Source: JBBDMW01 sp040878005 | GTDB taxonomy: Bacteria > Chloroflexota > Dehalococcoidia > Lucifugimonadales > Lucifugimonadaceae | Assembly: GCA_040878005.1 (NCBI GenBank) | Contig: JBBDMW010000075.1 | Location: 118,534-182,533, forward strand | DNA length: 64,000 bases | Direction: 5' to 3' | In this document: positions 26,042 to 34,496 of the stretch, piece by piece | Position numbering within the stretch: position 1 is the stretch's first letter | Layout of the letters: each line of letters begins with the position of its first letter | Position numbers and translations under genes: made by a program | The notes under the pieces: generated by a model | Database searches by the model: none | The model's input: only the letters and a program-made list of their open reading frames with translations | Told to the model about the DNA's origin: nothing

Positions 26042-26576
26042 TTGATCCAAACGAGGGTCATGAGCCAAGCTATTATCATGTTTAGGTATGGCACCGGTCC
26101 ATTTACCCACTCATCTTCAACGACCCTGGCCGGATTCACGCCGAGAAGTATAGCACCCGGCAAATTTTAGTATACGGGGCCAAGTTGGATCCAAATCGGC
26201 TGGCTTTTCAAATTGGCCACTAAGTTGCAATACCGGAACTGGGTCCTCACCGCAGCCTGCCACTCCTATCGAGCGAAACCCCAAGTTCTTTACAGCACCT
26301 CACCTGTATGCGTGCCTATCTGAGAACCTGAAGGTCTCGAACCACTGCCCATGGCTAGATCAAGGAAATCGTGTGTCAGTAATAGAAATCACTCGACATA
26401 TAGACCATCATTGTATGGTCAATATGTCCTGAATTATTGAACATGACAGCCGCAACCCATCAAAACGTTTCACGCCATTGGCTATTCATCTCGAATCGAA
26501 CTGAATATCGTGTACACCTTGTCTTGTATGCTAGTCTTGGACTTCAGAGTTAAGTTACTCCTTTGGAGGGTCAAAC
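26042..26576. other. A+T-rich intergenic region
   Basis: About 535 bases between two divergent genes. No open frame with a start and ribosome binding site, no tRNA and no repeat was seen. GGAGGG at 26565-26570 is the ribosome binding site of the gene at 26577. The composition is lower in G+C than the window average. Confidence 0.5.
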
Positions 26577-27506
26577 ATGGATGACCATGGCCGTTTTGAT
26601 GACATTGTCCGTTCAGAGCGCTATTTCACGGCGACGCTGCTCCCGCTCATACTTTTCGAGGGGTTCGGGAAAGACTACCGCGGGATCAACGCATTTCTGA
26701 GACTTCTATCGCCAAAACAAGCCCGGGGGCGCACTGGCGAAATTATGAATGAATTTGATTGGCTCCCTTCCGTTGGCGATCGCAACGAAGAGCCACAGGT
26801 CATCACCGAATTTCACATCAAGCGAGATCTGCACTTTTCGCGTCCTGGACTCTTTGACGCTCCGGAAAGTGAACAATCGCGAGACGCTGCCCCGGGTGAA
26901 GAAACGGCTAAGGAACGGCGAGACGCCCCAGACCTGGTACTCATACTTGGGCAAACGTTCGTGGTGTGCGAAGGAAAATTTTTCGACAACGGCTCCTCAT
27001 CTCTTACTCGGCTCAACGATCAACTTCGTTCCCAACGGTCCCAGGTGAAGTACCTCTTTGATGCGGATTCACGGCTGAACGCTTATGTTCATGTGGCTTT
27101 GGTGCCCGCAAAGCATGACGGCGAGTATGACTGCGATGCAGTGATTACTTGGGAGCAGATCGCAGATCTCGCGGAGCAGGTGCTCGGGCCGGACAGTTAC
27201 GCCGCTAGAAGGTTACGCGCTGCATCGAGGGTTTACGAGGAAAACCGAGGCGACAGAACTACCAAGAATTATGACGGCATACTGTCGCTTGAAGGAATTG
27301 TGGCAAAGTGCAAGGAGGTAGGAGAGTCCATTTGGGTTGGGCACGTAGGCGGGCCTTCAGACCTGAAAACCCGTGAGATTGCGTATGCAAAAACGAAAAA
27401 GTGGAAGTGGCGGAACCCGAAGACCAACAACGGGAACGCGGACAGGAAGAATTGGATTGATGGAAGCCAGTTCCTCACGTTGATCGAGTCGATGCGTAAA
27501 GTTTAA
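26577..27506 (+). CDS. PD-(D/E)XK nuclease-like protein of unknown function
   Basis: 309 residues, not recognised as a named family. The core has AKERRDAPDLVLILG with Pro118-Asp119, a following strand, then FVVCEGKFF with Glu132-x-Lys134. This spacing is the PD-(D/E)XK nuclease signature; an upstream Glu78 in VITEFHIKRDLHF could be the additional helix acid, and RLNDQLRSQRSQVKYL could be the conserved Gln helix. No membrane segment or helicase partner is seen. A clear GGAGGG seven bases before the ATG supports the start. It stands alone beside the A+T-rich lipoprotein gene, as defence or mobile accessory genes often do. Nuclease function is inferred from motif only. Confidence 0.7.
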   Translation: MDDHGRFDDIVRSERYFTATLLPLILFEGFGKDYRGINAFLRLLSPKQARGRTGEIMNEFDWLPSVGDRNEEPQVITEFHIKRDLHFSRPGLFDAPESEQSRDAAPGEETAKERRDAPDLVLILGQTFVVCEGKFFDNGSSSLTRLNDQLRSQRSQVKYLFDADSRLNAYVHVALVPAKHDGEYDCDAVITWEQIADLAEQVLGPDSYAARRLRAASRVYEENRGDRTTKNYDGILSLEGIVAKCKEVGESIWVGHVGGPSDLKTREIAYAKTKKWKWRNPKTNNGNADRKNWIDGSQFLTLIESMRKV

Positions 27507-27576
27507 GGCAGCCTTGCGACCCCGGCCGAGTTTCCTCGGCAACCAGCCTGATTGGCCAGAATAGAATATTGTCGCG

Positions 27577-28308
27577 GTGGCTACGGCGGCAACTCCAGGC
27601 TTGACTCAAAAGGCCCAGGATCTTATGAGATCTCACCATTGCACAGACACCATGAACCGCTGGTCGCAAGAGCGATTGCAGGAGGAGTTTGACCGGCAGG
27701 CTCAGTGCCTGGTCCATAAGGGGTATCACGAGCTGGCGGGCTTGAGTGTGGCGGAGTTCATGGCGCATGTTGAGCCTCTCAAAGAGCTTGTTAGAGATTT
27801 CGCTGGGCCGGAACCCGATGTGGAGAACCGGCACATCCCGTTCGTCATCGTGGTCAAGAGCGAGCTTGTATCTCCGGAACAGGCAATGCCGCTGGTTGAG
27901 ATAAACAACGCACCGGGCGCCGTTGGCATGTACCCGGTGGATACTGGAAGCTTCAAACCTTTCGAGGGCCTCGATGTCCCGACCGTTCCGGTGTACCTGT
28001 TGCTGAACGTCGACACGGGACAGCAAACCCTCAACGTGACGCCGAATGATGCGTTGATTGCGATTCAAAGCGAGGACCGTTCCCCGCTCACCATTGTTGA
28101 GGGAGTCGCTCTTGTCACACACTTTCCGGAAGTGCTGACGGACAAGCGACGCTACAACTGCTTCTCCATGCTCGGCTCTCGCCGTGGCGACAAGAGAGTC
28201 CCGGCAATGTGGATCAGCCATGGCAGGCCGAGACTCGGGTGGTGCTGGGCCGGCAACCCACACACGTGGCTGGGGTCCGCTTCCTGCGGTGGCAGGGCAG
28301 GCGCGTAA
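27577..28308 (+). CDS. DUF5701 family protein
   Basis: 243-residue protein similar to an uncharacterised actinobacterial/Chloroflexota family (DUF5701). Helical N-terminus (FDRQAQCLVHKGYHELAGLS) is followed by an alpha/beta part with PFVIVVKSELVSPEQAMPLV and a C-terminal block ISHGRPRLGWCWAGNPHTWLG. No catalytic motif is evident. The likely start is a GTG at 27577 and later in-frame starts cannot be excluded. No operon partner. Confidence 0.7.
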   Translation: MATAATPGLTQKAQDLMRSHHCTDTMNRWSQERLQEEFDRQAQCLVHKGYHELAGLSVAEFMAHVEPLKELVRDFAGPEPDVENRHIPFVIVVKSELVSPEQAMPLVEINNAPGAVGMYPVDTGSFKPFEGLDVPTVPVYLLLNVDTGQQTLNVTPNDALIAIQSEDRSPLTIVEGVALVTHFPEVLTDKRRYNCFSMLGSRRGDKRVPAMWISHGRPRLGWCWAGNPHTWLGSASCGGRAGA

Positions 28309-28512
28309 CTTTTCACTGACGGACGTTTTGCGTTACGCCCGCAGCATACCCGCGTGCGTGGACGGTCACGAGATTGAAACCAGCGGCGCTGCCCTATCCG
28401 TAACCAAACCGCCCTGTTCCGGCATGACTCCGGGACGTTGTGCAGTTAGTATGCTGCGAAGCCACCCACGCTCCACCAGACACCCAGTAGCCGGACTTGA
28501 TGCTGAATCACG

Positions 28513-29265
28513 ATGAGCGATACCGAGAACGAAGAACAATCACCTTCTACGAGTGAAGGTGACATGTCCGTTGGGGAGTTGGCGGGACTCACAGGCGTCA
28601 GCACCGCCACCATCAACTATTACGTCAACTACGGAGTGCTGCCCAGGCCGCGCAAGACCAGCCGGACCAGGGCGCTCTACCCAAGTACATCAGTCGAACG
28701 CATCCGGCGGATCAAGGAACTGCAGGTCCAGGGCCTGCCATTGCGGATCATCAGGGATGTGCTCAACGGCCGGAACCCTGCCGCGGGACTCAGCCTGGCG
28801 CCGGCGCCCACGGAAGAAGCTGGAGCGACCGACACCGGCAAGGCTGGCGCGCGTGCCGAGCCTGCACGCCCAGCCGCGATGTCAGCCGATGACATGCTCA
28901 ATGAGACCGGACTGGACGCCGGTGTGTACCGGCAGCTATTGGAACACGGCCTCATCAGGCGGCCCAGGAGCATCCAGGGACAAGAATCCATGCACGACCG
29001 CCGCGACATCAACGTTGCCCGCGCCTTCTCACGGCTGGTAGAGGCCGGTGTGCCGTTGGACCTGTTGATCCGTCATGAGGAGTACACGCCGCTGGCGCGT
29101 GCCGAAGCGGATTTCCTGGCCGAGCACCTAGTGGCGTCAATGGATGCTGATGAGCCGCCTGTGCCGCCCGGCTCAGTGGCTGCCGCGTTCGATGCCGTTC
29201 GCAGGTACCTGCGGATACTGGCGCTGGACTCCGCCTACGACAGCAACTTCACGAGCCGCGGGTGA
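28513..29265 (+). CDS. MerR family transcriptional regulator
   Basis: 250-residue regulator. The MerR winged helix is at about residues 20-85 (SVGELAGLTGVSTATINYYVNYGVLP, then TRALYPSTSVERIRRIKELQ). After an Ala/Pro-rich linker a second MerR-like helical segment follows (LNETGLDAGVYRQLLEHGLI), giving a two-module arrangement also seen in some actinobacterial regulators. The effector is unknown. Possible alternative start is Met18 after GAAGGTG. The downstream gene is convergent. Confidence 0.82.
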   Translation: MSDTENEEQSPSTSEGDMSVGELAGLTGVSTATINYYVNYGVLPRPRKTSRTRALYPSTSVERIRRIKELQVQGLPLRIIRDVLNGRNPAAGLSLAPAPTEEAGATDTGKAGARAEPARPAAMSADDMLNETGLDAGVYRQLLEHGLIRRPRSIQGQESMHDRRDINVARAFSRLVEAGVPLDLLIRHEEYTPLARAEADFLAEHLVASMDADEPPVPPGSVAAAFDAVRRYLRILALDSAYDSNFTSRG

Positions 29266-29271
29266 GGACGG

Positions 29272-29550
29272 CTACGCCAGGTCGTTGATCTCCGTTGCCA
29301 GCCGAAGATCACGGTCGGTTACGCCACCAGTGTCGTGAGAAGTCAGCCTGAACGTGATGTTCGTGTAGCGAATGTCTATATCCGGGTGATGGTCCATCTC
29401 ATCGGCGGTCATAGCCACCTTGCGCACGAATTCAATTCCGGACGCGAACGTTTCGGCCTCGAACGTCTTCGTAATGGCGTTGCCGTCCTGCTTCCAGCCC
29501 GGCAGATTTGCCAGCCTCTGTGTCACCTCGGCGTCTGAAAGTCCTGCCAT
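29272..29550 (-). CDS. 4a-hydroxytetrahydrobiopterin dehydratase (PCD/DCoH)
   Basis: 92-residue pterin-4a-carbinolamine dehydratase. The active-site motif is MDHHPDIDIRY (His54, His55, Pro56, Asp57) and the third His is in TSHDTGG (His72), as in characterised enzymes. It recycles oxidised pterin for aromatic amino-acid hydroxylases or acts in molybdopterin metabolism; no hydroxylase gene is nearby. GGGAGG lies five bases before the ATG. Confidence 0.93.
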   Translation of the reverse strand: MAGLSDAEVTQRLANLPGWKQDGNAITKTFEAETFASGIEFVRKVAMTADEMDHHPDIDIRYTNITFRLTSHDTGGVTDRDLRLATEINDLA

Positions 29551-29624
29551 ATCAACCTCCCTGCAACATTGTGGCGCATTGCCATGTGAGCGCCAGGATC
29601 ATTTAACTGGCGGCCACTGATGAA

Positions 29625-30071
29625 TTAAGGGCCGGGGGTGGGCCTCCGCTTTGATTTTACGTATGAGATAACTGTCTCCAGCCCGTCTGGTGGCGCACCC
29701 ATGCTGACGGCGCGTTCCACGTCGCGCTCTGACTTCGCATCGTCACCAAGTGCAGCATAGGCAACGGCGCGGTTGCCCCAGGCGTCCGTCATCGCTGGTT
29801 CCAAGTCTACTGCCTTCGAAAGGTTCGACAGAGCCTGTTCGAACATGCCCATCGAAAGGTAGGCAGTGCCCAGGTTGAACTGGATTTCGGCATTTTCCGG
29901 GTCCAGCCAGGCCGCCTCCTCGAAGTCCTTTGCGGCGCTGTCTGGGAAGCCAAGCTTCGCCGAGTTGAGGCCGCGTGCAAAGTAAGACGCCGCATCTCCG
30001 GGCGTCACGTCCATCTCAGGCGGCGTTTCTTCGGAATTGTGATTCATGGGATTGGCGCCAGTCATTTTCAC
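29625..30071 (-). CDS. Tetratricopeptide repeat protein
   Basis: 148 residues with about three TPR units between residues 27 and 130 (ARGLNSAKLGFPDSAAKDFEEA, NLGTAYLSMGMFEQALSNLS, GNRAVAYAALGDDAKSERDV). No signal peptide or catalytic domain; probably a cytosolic scaffolding protein. In-frame ATGs at residues 3, 9 and 20 leave the exact start open. Transcribed toward the pterin dehydratase gene, 75 bases away. Confidence 0.82.
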   Translation of the reverse strand: MKMTGANPMNHNSEETPPEMDVTPGDAASYFARGLNSAKLGFPDSAAKDFEEAAWLDPENAEIQFNLGTAYLSMGMFEQALSNLSKAVDLEPAMTDAWGNRAVAYAALGDDAKSERDVERAVSMGAPPDGLETVISYVKSKRRPTPGP

Positions 30072-30323
30072 GCAATCTTATTGATTGCATTGGCAAACGC
30101 AAACGCACGTAACTTTTTCGCAACGGTCAGGTATTAGATTGAAACCATGTCTGCTGATCATGCGTAAGCCGACTCGTAAGGCATAAATCGGTTTGGCGTT
30201 TCTGTGGTGAGTTCCGCGGACCAGCCTCAGAATGCGCCCGGCGACTCCGCGCCGGCTGTGCGTGATCCCATGCAGTCGGACGCGGAACACGTGTTGTTTA
30301 GATCGTAATGTGGAGCAAAGCTA

Positions 30324-32249
30324 ATGTCCATGATGCATACGTTGAGCAGGGGTAGTCGCGGTTCGAAGCAGCGCCACCTTCTCCTTGCTGGTCTATTTAT
30401 AGCCATATTCGCCCTCGCCGCCTGCAGCGGCGATACCGGTCCACGGGGTGACGCCGGGCCGCAGGGCGCGGCCGGCGAACAGGGTCCTGCCGGTGAGGCC
30501 GGGCCGCAGGGTGAACCGGGACCTGCCGGGTCTCAAGGCCCTGCCGGCCCACAGGGTGAGCAGGGCCCTCCTGGTGATCCAGGTTCCACGGCCGTGGTCA
30601 GCACTGGAGCTATTGTCGTCCCTGTCCACGCGCAGAACGATTCCGGCCAGGCCGGCATTGCAACCCTGTACCCAAGAGGATCCCAGACCGAGGTGGTCGT
30701 TGAGATAGGTCCAGGCGGGCAGAGCGTGCCGCAGCCCATCCACGTGCACGCAGGAAGCTGCGACCAGTTGGGCGGAATAGACTACCCTCTGGACAACGTG
30801 GTCAATGGCACGTCCAGGACCACGATCAACGTCAGCCTGCCAAACCTCCGGCAGGGACTGAGCAGCATAAACGTCCATGAGTCGTCCACCGCAATGGCCA
30901 ACTACGTCGCCTGCGGTGACATCCCGGCGGCGGGGACCACGGTATCTATCGGACTTTCTGAGCAGAACGGCTCCAGCCAGCCTGGAATTGCCACGCTCAT
31001 CCCGGCCGGTGACACGACATGGGTGGCGCTCAGCGTTGCCAGTGGCCCCAGCGGCGTGGCTCAGCCTGTGCACATCCACTCCGGCAGCTGTGCCGAGCTG
31101 GGCAGCGTGGACTACCCCCTCACGAGTGTGATGGATGGCAGGTCCGTAACCGAAGTCGATGCGGCGATAGAAATGCTGCTCACCGGCGGGTACGCGGTCA
31201 ACGCTCACAAGTCTGGCGCAGAAATTGCGGTCTACACGGCGTGTGGCGACATCCCTGAGACGTCGGTGCAGGAAGCCCCGGTGACGGCCAACACGCCGGT
31301 AATCCTGGCTGTGAACGAACTCAACAGTTCCGGACAGTCGGGCGTCGTGCAGCTTAACCCGCGCGGCACGCAGACTGAGGTGGTCGTAACCATCTCCGCC
31401 GGTCCCTCCGGGATACAGCAGCCGGCGCACATTCACACCGGCACCTGCGATGACCTCGGCGGGGTCACGTACCCGCTGAACAATGTGCAGGCTGGCACGT
31501 CAAGCACGGTGGTGCCGGTTAGCCTGCCTGCTTTGCTTCAAGGCGGTGTATTTGCACTGAACGTTCACCAGTCGCAGCCCCAGATATCGACGTACGTTGC
31601 GTGCGGCGATTTCCCGGCGCAGGCGTCGGTGCAGTCGTTCCCCATGACTGCGATGAACGACTCCAACCAGAATGGCTACGTGACGCTCATTGAGGATGGT
31701 AGCCAAACACACGTTGCGGTCGAAGTAACGGCAAGCGGACTTTCGACACCCCAGCCGATCCACATTCACGCCGGGTCCTGTGAGGACCTTGGCAGCGTGG
31801 ACTACCCACTGACAAGCATGGTGGACGGTCGGTCGGTCACAACAGTGGATGCGGCTCTGGACGACCTGGTATCGGGTGCATTCGCGGTCAATGTCCACAG
31901 GTCTGCCGATGAGATTTCGGTTTACACATCGTGCGGCAACATTGGGACGCCGTCCGATGGTGAAGAGCCAACCAACGGAACCGGCGAGAGTTCCGAGAAC
32001 GCGACGATCCAGAACTTCGAGTTGCCAAACCTGACGGTTTCGGTTGGCGCCACTGTGACGTGGGAGAACCTGGACGGTCCGCAGCATACCGTGACTCACG
32101 GCGAGCCGGTGGAGATTGGGCCGGAGTTCCAGAGCCCCGACCTTTTCCAGAACGATACGTTCAGCCACACATTTGAGACGGCGGGGACGTTTGCGTACTG
32201 GTGCGAGGTTCACCCGAACATGACGGCCACAGTGACCGTGACCGAGTAG
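30324..32249 (+). CDS. Surface lipoprotein: collagen-like stalk, four HxHxGxC repeats, C-terminal cupredoxin
   Basis: 641-residue exported protein. Signal peptide ends in lipobox ALAAC (Cys34). Residues 36-89 are 18 uninterrupted Gly-X-Y triplets, a collagen-like stalk. Four repeats of about 112 residues follow; each has an H-x-H-x-G-[ST]-C motif, a CDDLG/CEDLG-type turn, DYPL or TYPL and an N-V-H-x-S end, resembling CHRD-like beta domains. The last ~95 residues form a plastocyanin-type domain with copper ligands His588, Cys627, His630 and Met633 (the PQHTV and WCEVHPNM segments). It probably sits on the cell surface and binds copper or performs electron transfer. A strong terminator follows, so it is a single-gene unit. 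Confidence 0.85.
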   Translation: MSMMHTLSRGSRGSKQRHLLLAGLFIAIFALAACSGDTGPRGDAGPQGAAGEQGPAGEAGPQGEPGPAGSQGPAGPQGEQGPPGDPGSTAVVSTGAIVVPVHAQNDSGQAGIATLYPRGSQTEVVVEIGPGGQSVPQPIHVHAGSCDQLGGIDYPLDNVVNGTSRTTINVSLPNLRQGLSSINVHESSTAMANYVACGDIPAAGTTVSIGLSEQNGSSQPGIATLIPAGDTTWVALSVASGPSGVAQPVHIHSGSCAELGSVDYPLTSVMDGRSVTEVDAAIEMLLTGGYAVNAHKSGAEIAVYTACGDIPETSVQEAPVTANTPVILAVNELNSSGQSGVVQLNPRGTQTEVVVTISAGPSGIQQPAHIHTGTCDDLGGVTYPLNNVQAGTSSTVVPVSLPALLQGGVFALNVHQSQPQISTYVACGDFPAQASVQSFPMTAMNDSNQNGYVTLIEDGSQTHVAVEVTASGLSTPQPIHIHAGSCEDLGSVDYPLTSMVDGRSVTTVDAALDDLVSGAFAVNVHRSADEISVYTSCGNIGTPSDGEEPTNGTGESSENATIQNFELPNLTVSVGATVTWENLDGPQHTVTHGEPVEIGPEFQSPDLFQNDTFSHTFETAGTFAYWCEVHPNMTATVTVTE

Positions 32250-32270
32250 CTCACTCCAAAGCAGTTGGAC

Positions 32271-32310
32271 ATGAGCGGAGGCCTGTAACAGGCCTCCGCT
32301 CATTTTGTTT
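32271..32310 (+). terminator. Strong intrinsic terminator after the collagen/cupredoxin gene
   Basis: Perfect 15-bp stem: ATGAGCGGAGGCCTG (32271-32285), loop TAA, CAGGCCTCCGCTCAT (32289-32303), followed by TTTGTTT. Confidence 0.92.
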
Positions 32311-32394
32311 GTGGAGTTGGCATGGCATGGTGGTAGGCTTCTTTGTTGTCGTGGATCACGGTCATGCGCCTGCTTCCGGGGGATTAATTCGAGT

Positions 32395-33318
32395 ATGAAG
32401 ATTGCAATTATTGGCCAGTCTACCTTTGGTGAGGCGGTGCTGAAGGCCATTGCCGAGCGCGGTGACGACCAGGTGGCGGGGGTGTTCTGCCCTCCTGACC
32501 GGGAAGGCCGGCCGGCGGACCCCATCAAGACTGCGGCGCAGGAGCTGGGCGTGCCCGTGTTCCAGTTCAAGCGCATGAGGAACCAGGAGGCCATCGACCA
32601 GTTCAAGGCGCTTGCACCGGACCTCTGCGTCATGGCTTACGTGACCGACATCGTGCCCATGAACATGATTGACTTTCCACCACAGGGCACCATCCAGTAC
32701 CACCCATCGTTGCTGCCGAGGCACAGGGGGCCGAGCGCCATCAACTGGGCCATCATCTCAGGGGAGCTTGAGACGGGCCTCACCATCTTCTGGCCGGATG
32801 ACGGCCTGGACACCGGACCGATCCTGCTTCAAAAGTCGGTGGCTATCGGGCCGGACGATACGGTTGGGTCGCTGTACTTCAACCAACTGTTCCCGATGGG
32901 AGTCGACGCGATCATGGAGTCGATTGACCTTGTGCGCTCAGGACGGGCACTGAAGATTCCGCAGGATGAGAGCCAGGCTACTTACGAAAGCTGGTGCGGC
33001 GCTGATGACGCACAGATCGACTGGTCGAAGCCTGCGCAGCAGGTCTATAACCTGGTTCGCGGATGCAACCCGCAGCCGGGCGCCCACACATCGCATGGGG
33101 TCGAAAGACTGAAGATATTCGATTGTGAGCCAAGGTCTGCTGAGCAGGGTGTGACTCCGGGGGCTGTGGTTTCAGTTGGCGATGATGGGTTCGAAGTGGC
33201 CACGGCACGCGGCAACCTGCTGGTGAAGCGCGTTCAGCCCCCCGGTTCGAAGAAGATTCCAGCTGCTGAGTATGCGGCGGCGTCCGGGCTTAACGAGGGT
33301 GACGTCCTGGGCGTATAG
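32395..33318 (+). CDS. Formyltransferase-fold protein resembling the hydrolase domain of 10-formyl-THF dehydrogenase
   Basis: 307-residue protein with the formyl-transferase N domain and C-terminal OB domain of the Fmt family. The active-site region reads YHPSLLPRHRGPSAINWAI and FWPDDGLDTGPILLQK, closer to the ALDH1L1 hydrolase domain than to methionyl-tRNA formyltransferase. The catalytic His and Asp are kept, but the Asn two residues before the His in Fmt is Gln here (TIQYHP). Likely reaction is deformylation or hydrolysis of 10-formyltetrahydrofolate, or formyl transfer to a small molecule. No tRNA-formylation neighbour (def, rsmB) is present. The ATG start has only a distant GGGGGA. Confidence 0.82.
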   Translation: MKIAIIGQSTFGEAVLKAIAERGDDQVAGVFCPPDREGRPADPIKTAAQELGVPVFQFKRMRNQEAIDQFKALAPDLCVMAYVTDIVPMNMIDFPPQGTIQYHPSLLPRHRGPSAINWAIISGELETGLTIFWPDDGLDTGPILLQKSVAIGPDDTVGSLYFNQLFPMGVDAIMESIDLVRSGRALKIPQDESQATYESWCGADDAQIDWSKPAQQVYNLVRGCNPQPGAHTSHGVERLKIFDCEPRSAEQGVTPGAVVSVGDDGFEVATARGNLLVKRVQPPGSKKIPAAEYAAASGLNEGDVLGV

Positions 33319-33429
33319 AGCGCCGTTTGGCGCAGCGGCCTGACAGGTTCAGTTAATATCTGGCGGATTGGCCGCGGCGCGTTGCCGTGTGCGGGTTAGA
33401 GGAACACTTGGGCCGGGGAGGCCACAGTC

Positions 33430-34473
33430 ATGGCAGACACTATGAAGGCGGCGCTGGACCAGACGCGTAGGCAATACAAGGTCAAGCAGGTGCCCATGCC
33501 TGACCGCTTTCGAGGATCGGCCCTGGTGCGGGTCCGCAAGACTGGCATCTGCGGGTCCGACCTGCACATGACGAACGAGCGCAAGGAGCCGCAATCCCTG
33601 CCGTCGGGCCATGAGGTGGCTGGAGAGGTGGTGGAAGCGCCGCCCGGCCAGCACCGCATTCGTCCCGGTGACAGAGTGGCCATTGAGATGATCGGTGCGG
33701 GCCGCGCGTGCATGGAGTGTTACTACTGCCGGTACGGCCAGTACAGGCACTGCCGCTGGCCGGCGCCAGACACTGGTGGAGGATTCGCTGAGTACATGAC
33801 TCGCAGGCCAGAGGGCCTGTTCAAGTTGACCGACAACCTGGACTGGGCAGACGGTGCGCTGGTGGAGCCGCTGGCGGTATCCGTCCATGGCCTGAGGCTT
33901 GGCGGCATGAAGCCAGGCGACACGGTGGCAGTGGTGGGTTCGGCGACGATTGGCCTGGCGGCCATCGTGGCGGCGAGGGCGTTCGGTGCAGCCAGGATAA
34001 TCGCTTCCGCACGTCATCCCCAGCAGGCAGAGGCGGCGAAAACGCTTGGGGCTGACATGGTGACCGGCTCGGGCAAGGGCGAGTTGGAAGACGCTGTACG
34101 AAATGCCACCGGCGGCCTGGGCGCAGACGTGACGGTGGAGTCCATCGGCGGAACGAAGATCGACACGCTTCAGCAGTCGGTGGATTCGACGAGGCCGCAG
34201 GGGAAGGTGATCGTTCTTGGCGGCTTCAGGGATCCGCTGCAGTTCGATTTCCTGAAGCCAATGCTGAACGAGGTGGCCCTGGTATTCACGACCTGCTACG
34301 GGGTGATCGACGGCAAGCATGACTACGAGGTGGCGATCGACCTGCTGGCAAAGGGCGGTATCCCATTCAGGAAGATCGTCACGCACACCTATTCGCTTGA
34401 CGACATACAAAAGGGCTTCGACACGGCGTACAACAAGTCCTCAGGGTCCATAAAGGTGCACATCACGCCGTAA
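33430..34473 (+). CDS. Zinc-dependent MDR alcohol/polyol dehydrogenase
   Basis: 347-residue medium-chain dehydrogenase. Catalytic zinc ligands are in TGICGSDLH and SGHEVAGEV; the structural zinc loop is complete (ACMECYYCRYGQYRHC), and the Rossmann part has VAVVGSATIGLAAI. The family resemblance is to sorbitol/threonine dehydrogenases, so a secondary alcohol or polyol is the probable substrate. GGGGAGG lies eight bases before the ATG. The gene converges with a decayed MDR gene on the opposite strand, suggesting local paralogue turnover. Confidence 0.9.
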   Translation: MADTMKAALDQTRRQYKVKQVPMPDRFRGSALVRVRKTGICGSDLHMTNERKEPQSLPSGHEVAGEVVEAPPGQHRIRPGDRVAIEMIGAGRACMECYYCRYGQYRHCRWPAPDTGGGFAEYMTRRPEGLFKLTDNLDWADGALVEPLAVSVHGLRLGGMKPGDTVAVVGSATIGLAAIVAARAFGAARIIASARHPQQAEAAKTLGADMVTGSGKGELEDAVRNATGGLGADVTVESIGGTKIDTLQQSVDSTRPQGKVIVLGGFRDPLQFDFLKPMLNEVALVFTTCYGVIDGKHDYEVAIDLLAKGGIPFRKIVTHTYSLDDIQKGFDTAYNKSSGSIKVHITP

Positions 34474-34496
34474 GGGTGCGGGCGGCGGAAGTTGGG

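Noticed and set aside
30425..30600. Tandem DNA repeats as a CRISPR or satellite
   Set aside because: They are nine-base-period Gly-X-Y codons inside a coding sequence.
32305..32394. 30-codon N-terminal extension of the formyltransferase-like protein
   Set aside because: It is Cys/Arg-rich, unlike the family, and begins within the T-tract just downstream of the terminator stem; the ATG at 32395 gives the normal MKIAIIGQ start.
30393..32633. Long minus-strand frames opposite the collagen/cupredoxin gene
   Set aside because: They mirror the repeats of the real gene, lack ribosome binding sites and have Arg/Val/His-skewed composition.
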